Below are positions 1 to 5,491 of a DNA stretch of 5,491 bases, piece after piece (within the stretch, counting starts at the first letter, position 1; every line of letters starts with the position of its first letter). This DNA is from Polaromonas sp. (GTDB taxonomy: Bacteria; Pseudomonadota; Gammaproteobacteria; Burkholderiales; Burkholderiaceae), in contig PNMH01000161.1 of NCBI GenBank assembly GCA_013823505.1, forward strand, positions 1 through 5,491. Reading direction: 5' to 3'. The position numbers and the translations under genes were made by a program. The notes below the pieces were generated by a model that was given only the letters and a program-made list of their open reading frames with translations, searched no databases and was not told the DNA's origin.

Positions 1-675
1 CTGGTCTGGCTCGAAGGCGAGCACCTGTGCCGCGCCTTGCTGGCACGCGGCCACCTGCCCGCGCTGCTCCTGCGCGCCGAATCGGCCCCGCACTGGGACC
101 ATGCCTGGGCCTTGCCACCCAGCGTGCGCCGGGTGGCACTGGCCGACAGCCTGCTGGCCAGTGTGAGCAGCCTGGGCTCCAGCGCGCCGGTGGGCTTTTT
201 GTGGCCCTTGCCCGCCGCCGTGGCACCCGAGCCGGGGCGACCCACTGTGCTGCTGGACCGCTTACAAGACCCGGGCAACGTCGGCTCCATCCTGCGCAGC
301 GCCGCCGCCTTCGGGTTTGAGCAGGTGCTGGCGCTCAAGGGCACGGCGGCGCTGTGGGCGCCCAAGGTGCTGCGCGCCGGCATGGGGGCGCACTTTGCGC
401 TGCGCCTCGTTGAAGCGGCCACCTTGGCCGATCTGCCGGCCTTGCAACTGCCGCTGCTGGCCACCAGCTCGCACCAAGGGCAGTGGCTGCACCAGGCCGC
501 GCTGCCCTGGCCTTGCGCCTGGCTGCTGGGCCACGAAGGGCAGGGCCTGAGCCCCGAGCTGCTGGCCGCTGCCAGCCAGCACCTGCGCATCGCCCAGCCC
601 GGCGGCGAAGAGTCGCTCAACGTCGCCGCCGCCGCCGCCATCTGCTTGCATGCCAGTGCGGTGCAGCGGGGGTGA
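1..675 (+). CDS. TrmH/SpoU-family RNA 2'-O-ribose methyltransferase, 5'-truncated by the window edge
   Basis: Predicted to transfer a methyl group from S-adenosylmethionine to a ribose 2'-OH in rRNA or tRNA, in the cytoplasm. The frame is open from base 1 to the TGA at 673-675 (224 codons). All three SPOUT-fold motifs are visible: motif 1 DPGNVGSILRSA (268-306, with the conserved Asn at 277 and Arg at 295), motif 2 LLGHEGQGLS (523-552) and motif 3 SLNVAAAAA (613-639). The opening residues VWLEGEHLCRALLARG resemble the N-terminal substrate-binding domain of the family, so the TTG at 37 is not the real start. Against a usual length of about 250-270 residues, roughly 30-45 N-terminal residues lie outside the window. 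Motif 3 usually reads SLNVS; here Ala follows Val, inside a run of five GCC codons. The gene is about 70% GC, richer than the genes that follow. It is probably a core gene unrelated to the defence operon. Family assignment is firm; which RNA nucleotide is modified cannot be told. Confidence 0.93.
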   Translation: MVWLEGEHLCRALLARGHLPALLLRAESAPHWDHAWALPPSVRRVALADSLLASVSSLGSSAPVGFLWPLPAAVAPEPGRPTVLLDRLQDPGNVGSILRSAAAFGFEQVLALKGTAALWAPKVLRAGMGAHFALRLVEAATLADLPALQLPLLATSSHQGQWLHQAALPWPCAWLLGHEGQGLSPELLAAASQHLRIAQPGGEESLNVAAAAAICLHASAVQRG

Positions 676-682
676 GGTGCCC

Positions 683-688
683 TATACT
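683..688 (+). promoter_or_regulatory. Possible -10 box (TATACT) of a promoter for the BREX operon
   Basis: TATACT matches the sigma70 -10 consensus at five of six bases and stands out in GC-rich surroundings just after the methyltransferase stop codon. At the expected distance the -35 region (about 660-665, GGTGCA) is a poor match, and there is no extended -10 TG at the right spacing. If used, transcription would start near 695 and give a leader of about 55 bases. Read-through from the upstream gene is an equally possible source of transcription. Confidence 0.25.
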
Positions 689-719
689 GGCCGGTTGCCG
701 GTTTGCAGCCACGACGGCC
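689..719 (+). other. GC-rich imperfect hairpin in the gap before the BREX operon
   Basis: GGTTGC (693-698) can pair with GCAGCC (705-710) through one G-U pair around a six-base loop. The flanking GGCC (689-692) can pair with GGCC (716-719) across a five-base bulge (711-715). No run of T follows, so this is not a standard intrinsic terminator for the upstream gene. It could be a weak leader structure or simply chance in GC-rich DNA. Confidence 0.25.
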
Positions 720-749
720 GCCAAACACGCCCCTCTATAGGTTCACGAA

Positions 750-1550
750 GTGACAGAACAGTCTGAGCAGTGGCTCAGTCAACTGGGTTTTCGATTCGGC
801 ATCAATGGGCCGCATGCGGCCCGCACCATGATGTTGGCGGAATTGCGCCTGCTGCTGGGCCACACAGAGAGCCAAGCAACGCGTGCCGACTATGCGGCAG
901 CCATCGTCGGGCGCAACGTACTCGGTAAGCCTACTAGCAAAACCCGCGAGCTCACGCTGCGCCATATGGCCACGCTGTACGGTCTGGACGATTCCAATCC
1001 CATCTTCCGCGCCTTGCGCCGCCTTTGGCCACTGAATGAATCGGCGCAACCCATGCTGGCTTTGGCGCTGGCTTTGGCGCGCGATCCGCTCTTGCGTGCA
1101 ACCCAGGCGTTCATCCTCGCCCAGCCCGTAGGAGGCGCGGTACACCGGGAATCTATACAGCGCTTGCTGGCCCAAACCCACCCGGAGCGGTTCAGCCCAG
1201 CTTCGCTGCTATCGTTCGCGAAAAATATTGCTGGCACTTGGACGGCAGGTGGAATGTTGGCCGGACGAATCCGCAAGTTGCGCACCCAGCCACCGATGCA
1301 CCCCGAGTCGCTGACGCTGATGTTGTTTCTTGGCTACCTCGAAGGCCGCACTGGCCAACGCCTGTTCTCATCGAATTGGGTCAGTCTCTTGGGTGGCGTA
1401 CCATACGAGCTCGAGGCGCTGGCACACGCTGCTTCAAACCGGGGTCTGCTCGTGTTTATGCAGGCTGGCGGTGTCACGGAAGTGCGCTTTCCCGGTTACC
1501 TCAAGCCTGAAGAAGAACGCATACGCTTAAAGGCTGCACATGTCGTCTAG
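750..1550 (+). CDS. brxA: BrxA-like protein, first gene of the BREX operon (266 residues)
   Basis: Probable BREX accessory protein; in type 1 BREX, BrxA is a small DNA-binding protein needed for full defence, of unknown precise role. The GTG at 750 is the only sensible start: an in-frame TAG lies at 738-740, and a weak AGG (739-741) sits eight bases upstream. The protein seems soluble and helical, with no signal peptide or clear membrane segment. Features compatible with BrxA/DUF1819 are a basic stretch NVLGKPTSKTRELTLRHM (residues 56-73), like the Asn-Leu-x-Lys-(S/T) region of that family, then LYGLD and a Leu/Ala-rich helix ending in LARDPLLRAT (109-118). It is longer than the roughly 200 residues usual for type 1 BrxA, and the C-terminal third has no motif I can name. 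Its place directly before and overlapping brxB supports the call as much as the sequence does. The main alternative is a separate BREX-associated family occupying the brxA or brxE slot. Confidence 0.65.
   Translation: MTEQSEQWLSQLGFRFGINGPHAARTMMLAELRLLLGHTESQATRADYAAAIVGRNVLGKPTSKTRELTLRHMATLYGLDDSNPIFRALRRLWPLNESAQPMLALALALARDPLLRATQAFILAQPVGGAVHRESIQRLLAQTHPERFSPASLLSFAKNIAGTWTAGGMLAGRIRKLRTQPPMHPESLTLMLFLGYLEGRTGQRLFSSNWVSLLGGVPYELEALAHAASNRGLLVFMQAGGVTEVRFPGYLKPEEERIRLKAAHVV
1055..1078 (+). repeat. Perfect 12-base tandem duplication inside the brxA-like gene
   Basis: GCTGGCTTTGGC occurs twice head to tail (1055-1066 and 1067-1078). It stays in frame and encodes the alternating Leu-Ala run at about residues 103-110, just before the ARDPLLR stretch. 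It could have arisen by replication slippage or reflect ordinary Leu/Ala helix composition. The reading frame is not disturbed. Confidence 0.8.
1529..1533 (+). promoter_or_regulatory. Ribosome binding site of brxB inside the end of the preceding gene
   Basis: AAAGG lies six bases before the ATG at 1540, a good spacing. It supports that ATG as the brxB start and so the 11-base overlap with the upstream gene, an arrangement that favours translational coupling. Confidence 0.6.
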
Positions 1551-2103
1551 GGTCGTCAAGCTCGCTGCCGCATACCGCCAGCACCTTTCGGTGCCTTGGC
1601 AGGGCAGGCTTGCGGCCATCCAGCGCGTCATCTTCGCGGTGTACGACAAGGCCGACGAGCTGCGCCTTCGGGCGAACGTCGAAGAGTTTGCATTGGCCAC
1701 CCAACAAGCCGGTAAGCAGTGGCTGCTTTTGGACCTGAGCAACGCCTTCCCCGAATGGATGGCGGCACAAGAGTACCGCGATGCCTACTTTGAGTCCCCG
1801 CATGACTTGGCCGGCTACCAGACCGGCGAACTGACCGAGTTCATCGCCCACCTCAATACACAGCTCAAAGCGCGCATCACGGCAGAGGCCGGCCCAGACA
1901 CGGTGGTCGCGTTGCTGGGCGTCGGGGCACTGTTCGGTCTGGCACGTGTGTCGTCCGTGGTCGAAGGCATCAAAGAGGCCGTGCCAGGTCGCCTGTTGGT
2001 GTTCTTCCCTGGCGAGCACCACCCGGAGAACCATACCTACCGCCTGCTGGACGCGCGCGACGGCTGGAACTACCTGGCCGTGCCGCTGCTGGCCAAGGAC
2101 TGA
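1540..2103 (+). CDS. brxB: BrxB, DUF1788-family BREX protein (187 residues)
   Basis: BrxB is a small core component of several BREX types; its biochemical role is not established. The length fits the family (about 190-200 residues). The C-terminal half carries the recognisable DUF1788 pattern: a hydrophobic strand and turn VVALLGVGALFGLARVSSVV (residues 122-141), then LLVFFPGE (152-159), then YRLLDARDGWNYLAVPL (167-183). These correspond to the family's segments of the form VP-lV-FyPG, LrLf and nYYRAf. The N-terminal half is helical and charged. No membrane segment or catalytic motif is evident. The ATG at 1540 has an AAAGG six bases upstream and overlaps the preceding gene by 11 bases; brxC begins 39 bases after the TGA. 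The clean FFPGE rather than the FyPGky typical of type 1 hints at a non-type-1 lineage, though that rests on remembered patterns. Confidence 0.88.
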   Translation: MSSRVVKLAAAYRQHLSVPWQGRLAAIQRVIFAVYDKADELRLRANVEEFALATQQAGKQWLLLDLSNAFPEWMAAQEYRDAYFESPHDLAGYQTGELTEFIAHLNTQLKARITAEAGPDTVVALLGVGALFGLARVSSVVEGIKEAVPGRLLVFFPGEHHPENHTYRLLDARDGWNYLAVPLLAKD

Positions 2104-2123
2104 CCCAAAGTAACAACCCAAAG
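2103..2123 (+). repeat. Eight-base direct repeat between brxB and brxC
   Basis: ACCCAAAG occurs at 2103-2110 and again at 2116-2123, a 13-base period; the five bases after each copy are similar (TAACA, AACGA). The pair fills about half of the only real gap inside the operon and starts on the last base of the brxB stop codon. Function unknown; it may be chance. Confidence 0.7.
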
Positions 2124-2132
2124 AACGAGAGC

Positions 2133-2136
2133 AAGG
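2133..2136 (+). promoter_or_regulatory. Ribosome binding site of brxC
   Basis: AAGG sits six bases before the ATG at 2143, in the A/G-rich stretch that follows the direct repeat. It supports this ATG as the start. Confidence 0.5.
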
Positions 2137-2142
2137 CCCACC

Positions 2143-5100
2143 ATGCTGAACAGGGATATCTACAACAAGGCCCCCAAGGAAAACCGACTCGTCAACAACG
2201 GCGTAGCCGAAGTATCGGAAGACTATTCGGAGGCCGCCCAGGTCATCCTGCGCTACGAGCTGGAGTCCTTCGTCTGCGACGGACAATACGAGAAGGGCCT
2301 CGAGACCATCCTCGACAAGTTCCTTTTGAATCTGGATGCCGGAACCGAACAGCCTGGGGTGTGGATTTCGGGCTTTTACGGCAGCGGCAAGTCGCATTTG
2401 GCCAAGATGCTGCGCACGCTGTGGACCGACCACCAGTTCACCGACGGCGCCACCGCTCGCAGCCTAGCCAAGCTGCCCACGGGTGTGTTCGAGCATCTCA
2501 AGGAACTCAGCACGCAGGGCAAGCGCCACGGCACCCTCCATGCGGCCGCAGGCAAGCTCGGCGCTGGAGCCGGCGACAAGGTGCGCCTGGCCTTGCTCGG
2601 CATCGTGTTCAAGTCCAAGGGCCTGCCCGAGCAGTACAACCAAGCGCAACTCGTCCTGTGGCTCAAGCGCGAGGGCATCTTGTCCGCGGTCGAAGCAGAA
2701 CTGACATCGGTTGGGCGCTCTGTGGCGCAAGAGCTGCCGCACATGTACGTGTCCAGCCATTTGGCCAAGGCACTGCTGAAAGCGCGGCCGGACCTGGCCC
2801 ACACCGAAGCCGACGCCCGTAAGCTGCTGAAAGAGCAGTTTCCCCAGGTGACCGACGTCACCAGCGAGCAGATGACCACCGCCATCGAAGCCGCGCTGGC
2901 TCAGGACGGCAAGTTTCCATTGACGCTGGTGGTGCTGGACGAGGTGCAGCAGTACATCGGCGCGGATTCCGAGAAGGCCTTTCAGGTGCAGGAGCTCACC
3001 GAGACCCTGTCCAAACACTTCAACGGCAAGCTGTTGTTCGTCGGTACCGGCCAGTCGGCGCTTTCTGGCATGCCCAACCTGCAGCGCCTGATGGGTCGGT
3101 TCCCGGTTCAGGTGATGCTGGGCGACTGGGATGTAGAGAACGTCACCCGCCAAATCATCCTAGCCAAGAAGCCCACGGCGCAGCCGCAAGTGGAAAGCGT
3201 CTGGCGCGCCAACCTGGGTGAGATTTCCCGGCACCTGCGCGGCACCAAGCTCGAGCACGTTACCGACGACGAAGATGTCATGACGTCCGACTACCCGCTG
3301 CTGCCGGTACGTCGCCGCTTCTGGGAACGTGTGCTGCGCACCATCGACACCACCGGCACCGTGTCGCAGTTGCGAAGCCAGCTGCGGGTGGTGCACGAGG
3401 CCGTGCTGGCCACCGCCGATGCACCGTTGGGCCATGTGGTTTCGGGCGACTTCCTGTACGACCAGATTGCGGCGAACCTAGTGTCTACCGCCCAACTTCC
3501 CAAGGAGGTGTTCGAGAACGTCCAGCGCTTCGCTGCAGGCGATGAACACGCCCAGATCAAAGCCAAACTGCTAAAGCTCATCTACCTCATCAACAAGCTG
3601 CCCGCCGATGCGGCGCTGGACATCGGCCTCAAAGCCACCGAGGACGCGCTGGCAGACCTGCTCGTCACCGACCTGTCAGCCGGTTCGTCCGTCCTGCGCA
3701 AGAAGTTGCCCGCGCTGCTAGGCGAACTGCAGAACAAGGACCGCCTGGTAATGGCCTTGGCTGGCGCCAGCGGCACCGAGTACCGGTTGCAGACCCGCGA
3801 GTCCAGCGCCTGGTACGACGAGTTCCGCGCTCAGGAAGCGGAGCTCAAGGCCGCCCCGCAGCGTATGGAGCAGAAGCGGTCCGACCTGTTGAAAACCCGC
3901 TTCGCGGAGGTGCTCAAGAAGGTGCGCGTGGTGCAGGGCAAGGACAACGTCGAGCGCAAGCTCTCGCCCACCTACGACGACACGCTGCCCAAGGACCATG
4001 CCCAGGCGCTGTACCTGTGGATTCAGGACGGTTGGCAGACCGAAGAAAAGTCAGTCATCGCCGAGGCCAAGGGCAAGGCGGCTGACAACCCGACGCTGTT
4101 CGCCTTCCTGCCTGCCCAGCACAAGACCGAGCTCACCAATGCCATCGTGGCGCTAGAAGCAGCCCGCACCACGCTGCAAAAGAAGGGCAGCCCCGCCACC
4201 GAGGAAGGCCGCGACGCCCAGCGCTCGATGGAGAGCCGCCAACGCACCGCAGAGAAAGACCTGGCAGAGCTGCTGGAACAACTCTTTGGGGCCGTGCGTG
4301 TGTTCCAGGCCGGTGGGCAAGAAGCACAAGATGGCAACGACTTGGCCGACCGCATCAACCGCGCCGCCAAGTCTTCTGCCATCCGCCTCTACAGCCAGTT
4401 CGATGCCGCCGACCACGACCAGTGGAGCAAGGTGCTCGACGAAGCGCGCAAGGGCAACCTCGATGCGCTGAAAGCCGTCGGCCACACCCAGGAAGCCGAC
4501 AAACACCCGGTGTGCCAAAAGCTGCTGGGCTTCATCGGGCCGGGGAAGAAGGGTGCCGAGATTCGCGACAACTTCGAGGCGCCGCCCTACGGCTGGCCGC
4601 GCGACGCCATCGACGGTGCGCTGTACGCCCTGCTCGCCGCCGGCCACCTGAAGGCCACCGATGCAGCGTCCAAGCCCGTCGAGGCAAAGAGCTTGGACCG
4701 CGCCAAACTCACCCAGACCAGCTTTAGGCGCGAGAGCATCCACATCACGCCGATACAGCTCATCAAGCTGCGCTCGTTGTTCAGCACCGTGGGTGTGCCC
4801 TGCCAGCCCAAGGAAGAGTTGGCCAAAGTGCCTATGCTGTTGGCCAAGCTGCGCGAACAGGCATTCAAGGCCGGCGGGCCAGCCCCTGCGCCCGAAGCCC
4901 CGAAGCTGACGACCATTGAAGCCATCGAAGGCCAGTCAGGCAGCGCCCAGTTGCTGGAGCTCTACACGCGCTTCGACGACATCGTTGCCTTGTCCAAGGC
5001 CTGGACGCAGACGGCCGAAGCCATTGGCAAGCGCCTTCCAGTTTGGCACCAACTGGACCAACTGCTTCGCCACGCCAAGGCGCTAGGCCCCTGCGCAGCG

Positions 5101-5491
5101 TTGAAGGCCGAGCGTGACGCCATCGAAGCCCAGCGCAGCCTGCTGGCTGACCCCGACCCGGTGCGCCCGCTGCTCGACAAAACCGTGGACCTGCTGCGCC
5201 AAGCGCTCAAGGCCAAGCTCGACGCCTTTGCGCAGACCCACGGGCAGCAGCAGACCCATCTGCATGCCGACGCAGACTGGGCCAAGCTGAGCGACGCCCA
5301 ACGTGCCGACCTGAGTCAGGCCCACCACCTGGCCGCACCGCCCGCTGTTGCGCTGGGCACCGCCGAGCAACTGCAAGACACGCTGGACGACTGTGACTTG
5401 GACCACTGGGCATCCAAGGCCCAAGCGCTGCCCAGCCGCTTCGAATCTGCCCGCCATGCGGCCGTGCAACTGCTCAAGCCCAACGTCGTTC
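2143..5491 (+). CDS. brxC: BrxC, large P-loop ATPase of BREX, 3'-truncated by the window edge
   Basis: Core BREX ATPase, thought to act with the PglX methyltransferase and PglZ in marking host DNA and blocking phage replication. I translated this frame end to end: it is open for 1116 codons to the right edge. The N terminus LNRDIYNK precedes a region with ILRYELESFVCDGQYEKGL, typical of BrxC just before the ATPase core. Walker A is GFYGSGKS (residues 77-84, Lys83). Walker B is LTLVVLDE (260-267, Asp266/Glu267). A strand LLFVGTGQ (297-304) could supply a sensor residue, and Arg319 in LMGRF is a candidate arginine finger. Residues about 662-724 are highly charged and likely form long helices or coiled coil. 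Around 807-840, IRDNF, PYGWPRDAID and ALLAAGHLKA look like a winged-helix fold, a PYGW element known to me from BrxC/PglY-type proteins. Family length is roughly 1,100-1,250 residues, so probably only some 50-100 C-terminal residues are missing. No frameshift or internal stop is seen. Confidence 0.95.
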   Translation, partial: MLNRDIYNKAPKENRLVNNGVAEVSEDYSEAAQVILRYELESFVCDGQYEKGLETILDKFLLNLDAGTEQPGVWISGFYGSGKSHLAKMLRTLWTDHQFTDGATARSLAKLPTGVFEHLKELSTQGKRHGTLHAAAGKLGAGAGDKVRLALLGIVFKSKGLPEQYNQAQLVLWLKREGILSAVEAELTSVGRSVAQELPHMYVSSHLAKALLKARPDLAHTEADARKLLKEQFPQVTDVTSEQMTTAIEAALAQDGKFPLTLVVLDEVQQYIGADSEKAFQVQELTETLSKHFNGKLLFVGTGQSALSGMPNLQRLMGRFPVQVMLGDWDVENVTRQIILAKKPTAQPQVESVWRANLGEISRHLRGTKLEHVTDDEDVMTSDYPLLPVRRRFWERVLRTIDTTGTVSQLRSQLRVVHEAVLATADAPLGHVVSGDFLYDQIAANLVSTAQLPKEVFENVQRFAAGDEHAQIKAKLLKLIYLINKLPADAALDIGLKATEDALADLLVTDLSAGSSVLRKKLPALLGELQNKDRLVMALAGASGTEYRLQTRESSAWYDEFRAQEAELKAAPQRMEQKRSDLLKTRFAEVLKKVRVVQGKDNVERKLSPTYDDTLPKDHAQALYLWIQDGWQTEEKSVIAEAKGKAADNPTLFAFLPAQHKTELTNAIVALEAARTTLQKKGSPATEEGRDAQRSMESRQRTAEKDLAELLEQLFGAVRVFQAGGQEAQDGNDLADRINRAAKSSAIRLYSQFDAADHDQWSKVLDEARKGNLDALKAVGHTQEADKHPVCQKLLGFIGPGKKGAEIRDNFEAPPYGWPRDAIDGALYALLAAGHLKATDAASKPVEAKSLDRAKLTQTSFRRESIHITPIQLIKLRSLFSTVGVPCQPKEELAKVPMLLAKLREQAFKAGGPAPAPEAPKLTTIEAIEGQSGSAQLLELYTRFDDIVALSKAWTQTAEAIGKRLPVWHQLDQLLRHAKALGPCAALKAERDAIEAQRSLLADPDPVRPLLDKTVDLLRQALKAKLDAFAQTHGQQQTHLHADADWAKLSDAQRADLSQAHHLAAPPAVALGTAEQLQDTLDDCDLDHWASKAQALPSRFESARHAAVQLLKPNVV

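Noticed and set aside
689..719. Intrinsic terminator for the methyltransferase gene
   Set aside because: A hairpin can be drawn but the stem is imperfect and no T-tract follows it, so it is listed only as a low-confidence structure.
676..749. Attachment site, tRNA end or insertion-sequence terminal repeat at the island boundary
   Set aside because: I saw no tRNA-like sequence, no long direct or inverted repeat and no transposase or integrase fragment in this gap.
1055..1078. Phase-variable repeat in the brxA-like gene
   Set aside because: There are only two copies of a 12-base unit, a multiple of three, so gain or loss would not switch the reading frame.
1501..2433. A 310-codon open frame on the minus strand
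   Set aside because: It lies antisense to brxB and the ends of both neighbours, whose + strand products have recognisable family motifs. Its length is expected from GC-rich codon bias on the opposite strand, and its translation shows no family I recognise.
2464..3153. A 229-codon open frame on the minus strand within brxC
   Set aside because: It is antisense to the ATPase core with Walker A and B motifs; the translation is Gln/Leu/Gly/His-rich, as typically produced by the reverse of GC-rich coding DNA.
4153..4743. A 196-codon open frame on the minus strand within brxC
   Set aside because: Shadow of the brxC frame, which is continuous through here; no recognisable domain or convincing ribosome binding site.

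Overview
The window holds the end of a housekeeping gene followed by the first three genes of a phage-defence operon of the BREX (bacteriophage exclusion) kind, all on the + strand and densely packed. The very GC-rich first gene and moderately GC-rich remainder suggest a proteobacterium, most likely a betaproteobacterium of the Burkholderiales/Comamonadaceae sort. That is an inference from composition and overall look, not from a marker gene.

Region 1 (1-675): the 3' part of a TrmH/SpoU-family RNA 2'-O-ribose methyltransferase, cut at its 5' end by the window edge. Region 2 (676-749): a 74-base gap with a possible -10 box, a GC-rich hairpin and the weak ribosome binding site of the next gene. 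No regulator gene fits here. Region 3 (750-1550): a 266-residue protein, GTG start, read as a long, divergent BrxA-like first gene of the BREX operon. Region 4 (1540-2103): BrxB (DUF1788 family), overlapping the previous gene by 11 bases. Region 5 (2143-5491): BrxC, the large P-loop ATPase of BREX, running off the right edge after 1116 codons, with clear Walker A and Walker B motifs.

The brxA-brxB-brxC order is the usual head of BREX operons. In known systems the later genes encode the PglX adenine methyltransferase, the PglZ phosphatase-domain protein and type-specific proteins such as BrxL or BrxD/BrxHI; these would lie to the right of the window. The complete system marks host DNA by methylation and stops replication of unmarked phage DNA. 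The subtype cannot be settled from three genes. The proteins look unlike textbook type 1 (a longer first protein, and a BrxC N terminus starting LNRDIYNK), so a type 5/6-like or unassigned variant is a reasonable guess.

The drop in GC and change in codon use between the methyltransferase gene and the BREX genes, at about 680-750, marks a plausible left edge of an acquired defence island next to a core gene.
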